Source: Bog-105 sp965277435
GTDB lineage: Bacteria; Acidobacteriota; Terriglobia; Bryobacterales; Bryobacteraceae
Assembly (NCBI GenBank): GCA_965277435.1
Contig: OZ255821.1
Location: forward strand, 3,348,001-3,412,000
DNA: 64,000 nucleotides
Direction of reading: 5' to 3'
The number at the start of each line of letters is the position of its first letter. The stretch's first letter is position 1. The notes under the pieces were generated by a model. It had not been told where the DNA came from. It saw only the letters and a program-made list of their open reading frames with translations, and did not search any database. Position numbers and translations under genes: made by a program. Below are positions 34,234-44,138 of this stretch, in pieces.

Positions 34234-37200
34234 TCAAAAATTCAGCCGCGCCGCGTACTGCAGCGTACGCCCGGCATTGCCCTGGTTTATATTCGCCTGG
34301 CCAAACGACGAGCTTCCAAAGGTCGTATTCGCGGGCGTGAACATGATGCTGTTTGTCAGGTTATATGCTTCCATCCGGAACTGTATTTTCCACCGCTCCG
34401 TAATGGGAAAGGTCTTTGCCAGGCTCGCGTCGACGTTCCAGAATTTCGGCGCCGTGACACCCGGGAAACTGCGCGCTCCGGCTTGCGGCGTGAAGGCCGG
34501 CAGCGTCTGGAAAGCGGCGGGATTGAAGGCATATCCGGCAGGCACGTTTTGCCCCGGATCGCCCACTACCTGGTACGCGCAGCAAAATGCCAGCTGCGCC
34601 CCGGCGTTCAGTGTGAAAGTGGAACTCAGGGTCCATCCGCCGAGCACGCCATCCACCAGCCGGTTGGCGTTGGCCAGCAGGGACCGCCCTCGACCCACTG
34701 GAAAATCATAAATGCCTGAGATGACGGTCCGGTGGCGCGCATAGGGATTGCCGGTACTGTCGGACCAGACGGGGGTGCGATTGTAATAGAACAATCCGCC
34801 GCTCGGGTCGGCGCTGGGGAAGTAAGTCTGCCACTCCCGGTTATAAAGATACGAGCCGAGAATTGTAAAGCCGTGCGAGTAGGATCGCTGCAACTGCACT
34901 TCAAAATTCCTGACCACGTCCCGCTCAATCGGCAGGCTGCCTAGCGTGATTTGCTGGTACTGCGGATAGGGCGCGAGCAGCTGCTGCAAAGGGATTGTTT
35001 TCTGACTGCGCAGCGATCCGGGAAATTGCGAAGGCGTCAAATACTGGTAGAAGGGATTCGCCACCGACGAGATAAACTGCGGCCCGGTCTGAGCATTGTA
35101 GTAGAGCGCCGGATTGGCCTGATTCAGAGGAAACCCGTTATTGAAGAACGCGTTCGAGTCAATGTTACGCCCATTGATCCCGATGAAGCTGACATCGAGC
35201 CGGAACTGGCCGGGCAGCTGGCGCTCGATGGTCGCGTTGAAGCGGTCAAACGAACCATCCTGATAATTTTGATACCGGACATAGTTGTTGCCGGTAAAGG
35301 AACCGCCCAAGTTGGTGTTGACACCCAGACTTTTGCCGGTAACCGGAAGCAGCGGGTTATCGCTTGGATAGGGATTCGAGAGCTGAGTTTGCGGCACGCC
35401 GTTGACCGAGGCTTGTATGGTAGAGCTCTGGCTGTAACCGGTGAAGTTGGGATTGGTCAAGAGCCCGTTGTACACCTGCGAGTTCAGCATGAGGTTGCGG
35501 CCCCAACCGAGTTGCAGAACGGTTTTGTCGTTCAGCTGGAGCGCTCCGCCGAGGCGTGGCTCGAAGTTGAAGACCGGCGCTTTAAACGGCGAGCGGTTTG
35601 AACTGTCGGCAAATATGTACTGCCCGTTCGGCCGGGGCGCGGCCTGGCTTGCACCCAGGTACTGAGAGCGAAGGGCCAGCTCACTCGGCGTGTAGGGCGA
35701 CGGATTGTTCGCGAGCGTGGGATTCGCCGCGTTCAAATTTAACTGCCGCAGGTAGCGGTTTTGCGCATCCACCGGAGCACTCTCGTACTCGTACCGCAAG
35801 CCCGCGTTGATGGTAATGCGCCGGCTCAGTTTATAGTCGTCCTGCACATATCCTCCGTAATAGTGCAGCGAGATGTTAGCGGGCGGCGTAAAGCCGGCTG
35901 TCGAACTATCGTCCGGCGTGCCAAGCAAAAAGGTTGCGTATGGATCACCGCTCAGATTGACGTTTGGCGAAACAAACGTAGCAGCCGTGGCAGCGCTGGT
36001 GAAGTTAAATGCCAGCTGCTGCGGATAGGCGAGCGTCACCGCCGCGTAGCGCACGTCGATCCCGGTTTTCAAATTGTGCGGCCCCCAGGTCTTCGCCAAT
36101 TTGGCGTTTACGTTGTAGCTGTGCGGCTCCTGAAAATAAAGGCTGCCGACTCCGAATTGCTTGTAAGCCGACGACGTGGGGCCGATGTTCAGGGTGGGAA
36201 AATAGACGCTGCCGTTGTATTGACTGAGGTACGGCTGATACCACGGATTGTTCGGCCATAAGTTGGCCAGGCCGCCGGCCCCAATCACGTTTTGCGGCGC
36301 AGCCGCGTTGTCGTTGAAGGCGGCATAACTGAATCGAACATCGGCCACAGTAGTGGGGTTGAGCGTATAGGTCGCATCCAGCGCGATGTTTCGAGACCAC
36401 ATCACTCCGCCCTGCCCGTTCCCAGCCGCCGGCGAATTCATGCCCGTGTAATCCGGCAGCACGTTGCTCGCATTGAACTCGCTGTACCGCCCAAAGACTC
36501 TGAGTTTGTCGCTAACATCCCAGTCGGTGCGGTCCGAAACATTCCAGTATTTGGTTTCGAGCGCCGTCGCAATCTGGAAATTATTCGCGCCCGCGATGTT
36601 GGCCGGCGCATGATTCGGCTGCCAGAGAGCCGCCATCATTTTCACCGCGGTTGGATCCAGCCGGGTAGCCGGAATCCGGTTGCCCGCAAACGGCGTGCGC
36701 GTGGCCACCCCGGTAGTGGAGTTGTATTGCGTCGTGTACGGATCGTAAATGGTCCTCAATCCGCCAGAGATATTCAGAGATTGCGAGTAATCGCCGGTTC
36801 GTTCGAGGGCGGTCGGCAAGGTGAGCGCGCCGCCATAGGGAGTGAAGGGCACCGTCTCGCGCCATCCTTCATAGCTGCCGAAAGTGAACAGCTTGTTTTT
36901 CCTGATGGGACCACCCACCGCGCCGCCCCAGATGCTGTTTCGCTGCAAGCTCGGGCTATGCAACAAACTATTCGAAGCGGCGTCGATCGCCGGATTTCGG
37001 CCGTAGTAGTAACCCACGCCATGGATCTCGTTGGTGCCCTGGCGGGTTGAAATGTTTGTAACGCCGCCCGCCGTGTGGCCAAACTCGGCATCCACCGCCA
37101 CCTGTTCGACGACCACGTTCTGAGTGGAGTCTAAGGTCGGCGTATACGATCCTTTCGGCCCAACCTGTACCGGCGAACCGTCAATGAGCACATCGTTCGC

Positions 37201-37776
37201 CCGCGATGTCTGGCCGCCGAAATCCAGTTCCGACGCCTGCCACATGTGAAAGGGAGTGGCCGAGGCCGGATAGTTGTTCTGGACCGCCGGATCCAACAGC
37301 ACCAGGCTGAATGGACTCCGATCCAGCACCGGCAAGTTTGCAATCTGCGTCTGAGTAATGGTCAGGCTCTTGGAACTGGTATTCAACTGCAGTTCGACCG
37401 CGTCCGCCGTAACCACCACCGATTGCGAAAGCGTGCCCGGCTGCAGCGTCAGGTTCACAGTCACGTCGCCGGAGGTCTCCACCCGCAGGTTTTCCGCCAC
37501 CGTCTGGCGGAATCCGTGCATTTCCGCGGTCACTTTATACTTGCCGGGCTCCACCAATGGAAACCGGTACTCGCCGTTTGCGCCGGAGGGCAAAGTCTTC
37601 GAAATTCCGGTGTCGACGTTTAACAGCGTCACTTGCGCTCCCGCCACCGAAGCATTGCTCGAGTCGGTAATCAGACCCTGCACCGTCGCCCGGTAGTCTT
37701 GCGCCAAGCATGCGCTTAGACCCAGCAGGGAGCTGATCGCTACTTGAATCCAAAAGTGACTGACCTGATGTTTCAT
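34234..37776 (-). CDS. TonB-dependent receptor, Oar-like with carboxypeptidase-regulatory domain
   Basis: The 1180-residue outer-membrane protein has a signal peptide (HFWIQVAISSLLGLSACLAQ), a CarboxypepD_reg beta-sandwich (about 25-110: ATVQGLITDSSNASVAGAQV, EYRFPLVEPGKYKVTA) and a plug domain (SRANDVLIDGSPVQVG, GGVTNISTRQGTNEIHG). A large barrel follows and ends AARLNF, with a terminal Phe. No TonB box can be named with confidence. Such receptors are abundant in Solibacter-type genomes and their ligands are mostly unknown. ATG 37776 begins the signal peptide, with GGAGGGGGCGGGGAG upstream. It is divergent from a membrane-anchored regulator gene. Confidence 0.88.
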   Translation of the reverse strand: MKHQVSHFWIQVAISSLLGLSACLAQDYRATVQGLITDSSNASVAGAQVTLLNVDTGISKTLPSGANGEYRFPLVEPGKYKVTAEMHGFRQTVAENLRVETSGDVTVNLTLQPGTLSQSVVVTADAVELQLNTSSKSLTITQTQIANLPVLDRSPFSLVLLDPAVQNNYPASATPFHMWQASELDFGGQTSRANDVLIDGSPVQVGPKGSYTPTLDSTQNVVVEQVAVDAEFGHTAGGVTNISTRQGTNEIHGVGYYYGRNPAIDAASNSLLHSPSLQRNSIWGGAVGGPIRKNKLFTFGSYEGWRETVPFTPYGGALTLPTALERTGDYSQSLNISGGLRTIYDPYTTQYNSTTGVATRTPFAGNRIPATRLDPTAVKMMAALWQPNHAPANIAGANNFQIATALETKYWNVSDRTDWDVSDKLRVFGRYSEFNASNVLPDYTGMNSPAAGNGQGGVMWSRNIALDATYTLNPTTVADVRFSYAAFNDNAAAPQNVIGAGGLANLWPNNPWYQPYLSQYNGSVYFPTLNIGPTSSAYKQFGVGSLYFQEPHSYNVNAKLAKTWGPHNLKTGIDVRYAAVTLAYPQQLAFNFTSAATAATFVSPNVNLSGDPYATFLLGTPDDSSTAGFTPPANISLHYYGGYVQDDYKLSRRITINAGLRYEYESAPVDAQNRYLRQLNLNAANPTLANNPSPYTPSELALRSQYLGASQAAPRPNGQYIFADSSNRSPFKAPVFNFEPRLGGALQLNDKTVLQLGWGRNLMLNSQVYNGLLTNPNFTGYSQSSTIQASVNGVPQTQLSNPYPSDNPLLPVTGKSLGVNTNLGGSFTGNNYVRYQNYQDGSFDRFNATIERQLPGQFRLDVSFIGINGRNIDSNAFFNNGFPLNQANPALYYNAQTGPQFISSVANPFYQYLTPSQFPGSLRSQKTIPLQQLLAPYPQYQQITLGSLPIERDVVRNFEVQLQRSYSHGFTILGSYLYNREWQTYFPSADPSGGLFYYNRTPVWSDSTGNPYARHRTVISGIYDFPVGRGRSLLANANRLVDGVLGGWTLSSTFTLNAGAQLAFCCAYQVVGDPGQNVPAGYAFNPAAFQTLPAFTPQAGARSFPGVTAPKFWNVDASLAKTFPITERWKIQFRMEAYNLTNSIMFTPANTTFGSSSFGQANINQGNAGRTLQYAARLNF

Positions 37777-37934
37777 GTTGCGCGCTCCCCGCCCCCTCCG
37801 AATTTGAGAGCAGTCTGACATTCTTCCGTAGCACAAGCAAGCAAGTTAACCGTAAGTACACGCGTAAGCAGCAGGTAAGCAGTTGCTGCTTAAGTCGCTG
37901 ATACACGGGGCCATCGGAAAATTGATAGCCTTGG

Positions 37935-39332
37935 ATGGTTTCTATGAGGGTTCTCGATACCGAACTCATTACCCCCCGCTCCCCTCTCGACCCCCGCTGG
38001 CAGCTGGTGCAGCGCGTTGCCGCCAGCCCACTCTTTGCCAAAGGCCCCAAGCTGCGCGCCTTCCTTCTCTATGTCTGTGAAAACTCCCTCGCCGGCAGGC
38101 CGGAAAATCTTACTGCCCAACTGATCGGCTCCCGTGTCTTTGGGCGCGATCCCGGCTATATCCCGAGCGAAGACAATATCGTTCGGGTCGAGGCGAGGGA
38201 GCTACGCAAGCGCTTGGCCGCCTATTTCGCCGCCGAAGGCTGCGGAGAGCCGATCGTCATCGAAATACCGAGGGGCAGTTACGCGCCTGTCTTTTTGCCC
38301 CGCGAAGCGGAGAGGGAGTCTCTCGCTGCTTCGCCGGTCGAGGAGAGCTCCGCGGTGCACCCCGCTCCGGGGCGCAGCCGGATACCCTGGCTGGTCCCGG
38401 CGCTTGCCGCCGCCCTGGCTATTTGCCTGGCGGTCAATTTTTGGCAGGCTCTCTCGTCCCCTTTCCGCAAAGAGCAAGAGGTATTTCTTTCTGATCTGCA
38501 TCAATCCGCCTCCGAGCGCGCAGACTTCTCTGTCTACGATGATCTGCTCGGCCCCCTGGGAGCAAATCCGCGCCGCGAGGCGCTGCTCGTGCTCAGCAAC
38601 CCCCGCGTCATGACCTACTTCGTTTCCGATTCGAACTCGGATCCGGGAGGAGACTCAACCCTCAGCATCCCCGTCCCCAAAGACCTGAGGAACGCTCTCG
38701 CTCCTGCCCTGAAGCCGTCAGATCGTACCCTGCCCTTCATGTTCTTCCATGTCACGCGCGAATCCTATACCGGGACCGGCGAAGCCATGGCCGCTTTTTA
38801 CGTGGGTCGTCTCATGGACCTGCTCGGCCGCCGCGTCCACCTGACGCAGGGACGTTTTCTGAACTGGGATCACGTTCAAAAACAGGATCTCGTCCTCCTC
38901 GGCGGCCCCTACAGCAACGACTGGAGCTACGAAAAAGACGCGAAATCCAATTTCGGAATTGTCGGTGACTCCATCGTCAACTCCAAGCCTTTGCCCGGCG
39001 AGCAATCCGTTTATCGCGGCGACCGGTTCACCGACTATGCGTTGATCGAGAAGCTGAACACTCCCTACAATTTCGAAACGATCCTCTTAGCCGGAAATTC
39101 CAGCGCGGGCAGCGCCGCCGCCGGAGAATTCATCGCCAATCCCGCCAAGATGGGCCTCGTTCACGAACAGCTTCAAACCACAGCCCGTGGAAAGACCTTC
39201 CCGGCAGCTTGGGAAATCGTCATCCGCGTGGCCGTGCGCGACGGCCTTCCGCTAGACAGCTCCGTCATCGCCACGCGTCCCAGCTCTGCGGCGCCCCAGC
39301 CACCGACGGAAAGTGTTCAAAACGGCAAATGA
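37935..39332 (+). CDS. Membrane-anchored winged-helix regulator-like protein
   Basis: The 465-residue protein has an N-terminal DNA-binding-like domain (about 15-120). Its segments SPLFAKGPKLRAFLLYVCEN, SRVFGRDPGYIPSEDNIVRV, ARELRKRLAAYF and IEIPRGSYAPVF match a domain common in Acidobacteriota regulators next to TonB receptors. One membrane span follows (WLVPALAAALAICLAVNFW), then a ~300-residue periplasmic domain of unknown fold. Being divergent from the TonB receptor, it may sense a ligand and control that receptor; this is inference. Its 3' end overlaps the next, convergent gene by 16 bases. Confidence 0.75.
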   Translation: MVSMRVLDTELITPRSPLDPRWQLVQRVAASPLFAKGPKLRAFLLYVCENSLAGRPENLTAQLIGSRVFGRDPGYIPSEDNIVRVEARELRKRLAAYFAAEGCGEPIVIEIPRGSYAPVFLPREAERESLAASPVEESSAVHPAPGRSRIPWLVPALAAALAICLAVNFWQALSSPFRKEQEVFLSDLHQSASERADFSVYDDLLGPLGANPRREALLVLSNPRVMTYFVSDSNSDPGGDSTLSIPVPKDLRNALAPALKPSDRTLPFMFFHVTRESYTGTGEAMAAFYVGRLMDLLGRRVHLTQGRFLNWDHVQKQDLVLLGGPYSNDWSYEKDAKSNFGIVGDSIVNSKPLPGEQSVYRGDRFTDYALIEKLNTPYNFETILLAGNSSAGSAAAGEFIANPAKMGLVHEQLQTTARGKTFPAAWEIVIRVAVRDGLPLDSSVIATRPSSAAPQPPTESVQNGK

Positions 39333-40120
39333 GAAGATAACCCTCGCTGCGCCGGCGCCGGAGCAGATCCTTCACTCAACGTGGCTCGGGGCGGCGCATG
39401 ACTGAAGTCCAAGTCCGCCGGCTGGAACATCAGTGACCGGTCGAGAACCATTTCCACAGTCGATCCTTTGGTTAAAGTTGCCTCAGGTCCGCGGGTCATC
39501 AGCACGCCAATCAAGCCTGCCGCCGCCCCCGCGCCTGCCCCGATGCCAGCTCCCCGGCCAACATTTCCTGCCGCTGCTCCTACGCCCGAACCGATCACCG
39601 TGCCGGCCGTGCTAGCCCCGATTACGGTTCCAGCATCACCTTTCTTGTCCCCAGCTCCCTTGATGGTGCCACCTTCCTTCTGCAAGGTCTGGTCAGTCCG
39701 CGGATCGATCGCTCCCAGATCCGATCGGAAATTCTTGCTCACGCCATTCGGTAGCGTCAGCGAGTCGAACCGCACCTGCAGCGAACCTCGTCCCTTCACC
39801 CGTCCCGGCCGCCTAACTTCCGTCACCGTGCCCGTCACCCAGCTGCCTTGCGGAATTACAATCTGGTTGTTCTCCAAAATTGGAAAGGCCGTTTCGAGAT
39901 AAATTCGGTCTCCTATTGTGGCCTGCCGGGTACTCACGCTATTAATCATGTTCAGCAGAATATGGGTTCCAGCCTGCACCTGGATCCCGGTGCTTGCCGC
40001 GTTGGCGCCGTCCCGCTGCTTTAATCCGTCCGGCGGAACCGGTGCGTTCGTTGTCTGCTGGCCGCAAACCAGAGCGCACGCCATCAACTGTAAACAGATC
40101 AGCTGTTGAAATTTGGCCAT
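39317..40120 (-). CDS. Secreted protein with glycine-zipper segment, unknown
   Basis: The 267-residue protein has a signal peptide (LICLQLMACALVCGQQ). A beta-rich domain (GIQVQAGTHILLNMINSVST, GDRIYLETAFPI, GSWVTGTVTEVRRPGRVKGR) resembles TrbI/VirB10-like or LPS-transport beta folds only loosely. A glycine-zipper stretch follows (about 165-205, GSGVGAAAGNVGRGAGIGAG) that could insert in a membrane. I do not know its function. It converges with the regulator gene, overlapping it by 16 bases. Confidence 0.7.
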   Translation of the reverse strand: MAKFQQLICLQLMACALVCGQQTTNAPVPPDGLKQRDGANAASTGIQVQAGTHILLNMINSVSTRQATIGDRIYLETAFPILENNQIVIPQGSWVTGTVTEVRRPGRVKGRGSLQVRFDSLTLPNGVSKNFRSDLGAIDPRTDQTLQKEGGTIKGAGDKKGDAGTVIGASTAGTVIGSGVGAAAGNVGRGAGIGAGAGAAAGLIGVLMTRGPEATLTKGSTVEMVLDRSLMFQPADLDFSHAPPRATLSEGSAPAPAQRGLSSHLPF

Positions 40121-40159
40121 CGTTTGATGTTCCTTGTCGTACTAGTCTACCCGTAAATT

Positions 40160-41209
40160 TCACCGTCCCGCAGCTACCCGCTTTTGAGCCACCGGGCTAT
40201 GCCGCGACACCAGACGGTATGCCTTGCGCAGTACAGTGCTCACCGGCAATCTAAGTAGCGCCTCGACTGCCATCCATTGACAAACCCCGACGTCGTCCGG
40301 CACTTCACCCGTGAGTACCTGGAAACGATAATTGTGAACCGTAATTCCATGCCGGAACTCACCGAGCGTGTCCCCGAGAACCGCTTTCGGGAGCTGCAAT
40401 CGCTCGGGCAATTCCCAGAATCCCGGCATAAGCCGCGAATCCGGCGCACGCTGCCACACGAGCAGCATTCCGTCGCGCTCGATCCAGAAAACCGAACGCT
40501 CTTCCTCCACGCTTTTTGCTTTGCTAAGCTTCACGGGAAACTCCGTTTGCCAGCCCAATTCTCGCGCCCCGCACTGCTGTGCCACGGGACAGAGCAGACA
40601 CTGCGGGTTCTTCGGCAGGCATATCGTGGCGCCAAGTTCCATCATGGCCTGGTTAAACGTTCCCGGTTCTTCCCGCGCGAGCAGCCAGTCGGCCAGTTCC
40701 GCGAACCGTCTCTTGCCGCTTAGCGATCCGCTATCCGCCCCCTCCGCAAACACCCGGCTCAGGACCCGTACAACATTCCCGTCAACGGCCGCAAACGGCA
40801 GATCGAATGCGATGCTCGCCACCGCGGCACTTGTGTAGTCTCCTACCCCGGGCAGCGAACGAATTGCCTCATGCTCTTTCGGAAACTCGCCCAGCGCGTC
40901 CATCATTTGCGCCGCTTTTTGCAGATTTCTGGCTCGATAGTAATAGCCGAGCCCGGCCCAGTGCGCCAGTAAATCGGATTCCGTGGCTGCCGCCAGTGCG
41001 CTGAAATCCGGAAAACGGCCTAAGAACCGCTTGTAGAACGGAATCACCGCCGCCACCCGCGTCTGCTGCAGCATGATCTCCGAAAGCCAAATAGCGTAGG
41101 GGTCGCGGGTTCGCCGCCACGGCAAATCACGCTGATGCACTCGAAACCAGGCAAGCAACTCGCTTTGGAACACGCGTACTTCGGCCGCCGTTTCGCCGGT
41201 TTTCCGCAT
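40160..41209 (-). CDS. mutY: A/G-specific adenine glycosylase MutY
   Basis: The 349-residue protein has an HhH-GPD core (IWLSEIMLQQTRVAAVIPFY, SLPGVGDYTSAAVASIAFDL, and the catalytic Asp in AAVDGNVVRVLSR), a [4Fe-4S] cluster loop with exact C-x6-C-x2-C-x5-C spacing (CLPKNPQCLLCPVAQQC), and a C-terminal NUDIX-like domain. It removes adenine paired with 8-oxoguanine. It lies divergent to uvrA, another repair gene, with 56 bases between. Confidence 0.95.
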   Translation of the reverse strand: MRKTGETAAEVRVFQSELLAWFRVHQRDLPWRRTRDPYAIWLSEIMLQQTRVAAVIPFYKRFLGRFPDFSALAAATESDLLAHWAGLGYYYRARNLQKAAQMMDALGEFPKEHEAIRSLPGVGDYTSAAVASIAFDLPFAAVDGNVVRVLSRVFAEGADSGSLSGKRRFAELADWLLAREEPGTFNQAMMELGATICLPKNPQCLLCPVAQQCGARELGWQTEFPVKLSKAKSVEEERSVFWIERDGMLLVWQRAPDSRLMPGFWELPERLQLPKAVLGDTLGEFRHGITVHNYRFQVLTGEVPDDVGVCQWMAVEALLRLPVSTVLRKAYRLVSRHSPVAQKRVAAGR

Positions 41210-41265
41210 CTTATACTTAAGGTCGAACGCAGGCGTCAGTCGTGCCGCCTGTCGCTCTCTCCTGA

Positions 41266-44133
41266 ATGCCCAAAGACCAGCACCCGGACTCCTCTCGCGC
41301 TGTCGCCAGTCCCGTCCTCTCTATTCGTGGTTCGCGTGTTCACAATCTCAAAAATATCAGTGTGGATATCCCGCACAACCAGATCTCGGTCGTAACCGGG
41401 GTTTCGGGTTCGGGCAAGTCCTCTTTAGCCTTCGACACCATCTACGCCGAAGGCCAGCGCCGCTACGTCGAGTCTCTTTCGGCCTACGCCCGGCAATTTC
41501 TCGAGCGCATGGAAAAGCCCGATGTGGACGAAATCGTGGGCATCGCCCCGCCCATCGCTATCCGCCAGAAGAATCAAACGCGTAACCCGCGCTCGACAGT
41601 TGCCACTGCCACCGAGCTCTACGACTTCATGCGTCTGCTCTGGGCGCGAGCTGGCCGCACCTATTGCCCGAACGATGGCACTCGCATTCAAAGTGACACC
41701 GTCGACCAGGTTGCCGCCGAAATGCTCGCGCAGCCGTTGGATTCCCGTTGGTACGCTCTCTTCCCGGTACGCGTCGAAAACTCCGACGCCAAAGCTCTGC
41801 GCGATCGCCTTTTCGAATTACGCCAGCGGGGCTTTACACGGCTCTTTCAAAACGGCCAGACTTTCGAGTTCTCTACCCCCGAATCGCTCCTCGAAATCGA
41901 CTTCTCGAAGGCCGTATACGCGCTCGTCGACCGGCTTGTCATCCAGCCCGATCTGCACCAGCGCCTCGTCGATACGCTTGAGATTTGCTATCGCGAGAGC
42001 GGCGAAATCTTCTTCGAACAAGCGGGCGTCGCCGAGCCTCAAACACTGCATTTCAGCGAAAAGTTCGCCTGCAAAGTCTGCGGCCAGGTAGCGACGATTC
42101 CTGAGCCCACTCTCTTCAGCTTCAATAACCCGATGGGTGCCTGTCCGTTGTGTCAGGGCTTTGGCAATACCATTGACTACGACCCGGACCTGATCGTTCC
42201 CGATCCCTACCTGTCACTGCAAGACGGCGCAGTCGATCCCTGGACCAAGCCGCAATACACCTGGTATTGCGAAGAGACTTTTCTGCCCAAAACGCGCGGT
42301 AAAGTGCGCTTGAATGTTCCCTATGCCGAACTGAAGCCGGCCGAGAAAGAACTCGTTCGGACACACATCAGAAAATTCTTTGCCGAAGTGGAAAAGAAGA
42401 AGTACAAGGTGCATGTCCGCGTCTTCTTGAATCGCTATCGGGCTTACACCGAATGCCCATCGTGCGGCGGCGCTCGTCTCCGGCCGGAAGCGTTATGGGT
42501 ACGCCTGGATGATTGCAACATTGCGCAGGTCTCGCGCATGAACATCGCCGCTGCGCAGCACTACTTCGATCACCTGCGGTTAAGTCCGGAAGAAGTGGAG
42601 ATCGCCGAAAAAATCCTGGATGAAATTCGCCAGCGCTGCAAGTTCTTAAACGACGTTGGCCTGCAATACCTGACGCTTGACCGTCTCTCGGCCACTTTAT
42701 CGGGCGGCGAGGCGCAGCGCATCCAGCTCGCAACGTGTCTCGGCTCACGTCTCGTAGGCGCAACCTATGTACTCGATGAGCCTTCCATTGGACTCCATAG
42801 CCGCGATACCGTCCGCCTTATTAAAATCCTGAAGGATCTGCGCGAACTCGGCAATACGATTATTGTGGTCGAACATGATCCCGAAATTATGGCCGAGGCG
42901 GATCACATTCTCGATCTCGGCCCGGGGGCCGGCGAAAGCGGCGGCAAGATCATCTTCTCGGGCACTTATCCTCAACTGCTGCTGCCCAATTCAGGCATCG
43001 ACCGCGACACGCAATCTCTCACCGGCAAATATTTACGCGGCGATCTCGTTGTCTCCCATCCGCGCGACCGCCGCAAAGTGAATTCCAAGCGCACCATCCG
43101 TTTCTTTGGAGCTCGCGCCAACAATTTGAAAAACGTTGATGTCGAGATTCCGCTCGGGATGATGGTGGCCGTCACCGGCGTCTCGGGTTCCGGCAAGTCG
43201 AGCCTGGTTCATCAGGTGATTTATAAGGCGCTCGATCTGGAAGTCAATAAAGATTGTCAGACGGCGAAACGCGAGACGGAGGGGGAAGCGCCTTCACGCA
43301 AACTACCGCTCAAGCGAGTCGAGCGCTCGAACCTGGTAAGCAGCGTCGTGATGGTCGATCAGTCGCCGATCGGCCGGACACCTCGCTCGAATCCCGTTAC
43401 CTACATAAAAGCCTTCGATCAAATCCGGGATCTTCTTGCCTCAACGCCCGAAGCGCAGCGCCGCGGTTATACGGGCGGACACTTTTCTTTTAACATCCCG
43501 GGCGGCCGTTGCGAAACCTGCCAGGGCGATGGCACGGTCACGGTCGAGATGCAGTTTCTCGCCGACGTGGAACTCGTCTGCGAAGAATGCAAGGGTACCC
43601 GCTATAAACAAACCGTTCTCGACATCCAATATAAAGGGCTGAACATTCACGAGGTACTGCAACTTACCGTTCGCGAAGCGCTCTCATTCTTCGCCGAATC
43701 ACCGCGTCTGGCCGCACGCTTGAAGGTTCTCGTCGATGTCGGGCTGGGCTATCTCCGTCTCGGACAATCGGCCACCACGTTGAGCGGAGGCGAAGCGCAG
43801 CGGGTCAAACTAGCCGCGCATCTCTCGCAGGCGAGTTGCGAAGGCACACTTTTCCTTTTCGACGAGCCCACCACCGGCTTGCACTTCGACGACATTGCCA
43901 AACTGATCCAGGCTTTTGAACGGCTCATCCAAAGCGGCGGCAGCATTCTGATCATCGAGCACAATCTCGATCTGATCCGCGCGGCGGATTGGGTGATCGA
44001 TCTCGGTCCGGAGGGTGGAGAAGCGGGCGGACGCATCGTCGCGCAAGGCACTCCGGAAGCGATTATGGTCGCTCCAGGTTCCTATACCGGCCAGTATCTC
44101 GGACAGGCGCGTGTCGAGAGCGCGATCGCCTGA
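41266..44133 (+). CDS. uvrA: Excinuclease ABC subunit UvrA
   Basis: The 955-residue protein has two ABC ATPase halves: Walker A VSGSGKSSLAFDTIYAEGQR near residue 45 and VSGSGKSSLVHQVIYKALD near 640, signature sequences LSGGEAQRIQLATCLGS and LSGGEAQRVKLAAHLSQ, and Walker B regions YVLDEPSIGLHSRD and LFDEPTTGLHFDD. Zinc modules include CPSCGGARL and GGRCETCQGDGTV with CEECKGTRY. It scans DNA for bulky damage with UvrB. Its stop is 5 bases before the selA start, so the two may be co-transcribed. Confidence 0.97.
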   Translation: MPKDQHPDSSRAVASPVLSIRGSRVHNLKNISVDIPHNQISVVTGVSGSGKSSLAFDTIYAEGQRRYVESLSAYARQFLERMEKPDVDEIVGIAPPIAIRQKNQTRNPRSTVATATELYDFMRLLWARAGRTYCPNDGTRIQSDTVDQVAAEMLAQPLDSRWYALFPVRVENSDAKALRDRLFELRQRGFTRLFQNGQTFEFSTPESLLEIDFSKAVYALVDRLVIQPDLHQRLVDTLEICYRESGEIFFEQAGVAEPQTLHFSEKFACKVCGQVATIPEPTLFSFNNPMGACPLCQGFGNTIDYDPDLIVPDPYLSLQDGAVDPWTKPQYTWYCEETFLPKTRGKVRLNVPYAELKPAEKELVRTHIRKFFAEVEKKKYKVHVRVFLNRYRAYTECPSCGGARLRPEALWVRLDDCNIAQVSRMNIAAAQHYFDHLRLSPEEVEIAEKILDEIRQRCKFLNDVGLQYLTLDRLSATLSGGEAQRIQLATCLGSRLVGATYVLDEPSIGLHSRDTVRLIKILKDLRELGNTIIVVEHDPEIMAEADHILDLGPGAGESGGKIIFSGTYPQLLLPNSGIDRDTQSLTGKYLRGDLVVSHPRDRRKVNSKRTIRFFGARANNLKNVDVEIPLGMMVAVTGVSGSGKSSLVHQVIYKALDLEVNKDCQTAKRETEGEAPSRKLPLKRVERSNLVSSVVMVDQSPIGRTPRSNPVTYIKAFDQIRDLLASTPEAQRRGYTGGHFSFNIPGGRCETCQGDGTVTVEMQFLADVELVCEECKGTRYKQTVLDIQYKGLNIHEVLQLTVREALSFFAESPRLAARLKVLVDVGLGYLRLGQSATTLSGGEAQRVKLAAHLSQASCEGTLFLFDEPTTGLHFDDIAKLIQAFERLIQSGGSILIIEHNLDLIRAADWVIDLGPEGGEAGGRIVAQGTPEAIMVAPGSYTGQYLGQARVESAIA

Positions 44134-44138
44134 TCTCC

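Noticed and set aside
43989..44138. N-terminal extension of SelA
   Set aside because: It overlaps the uvrA 3' end in another frame; SelA family proteins start at DTLRDLPSVDQVL.
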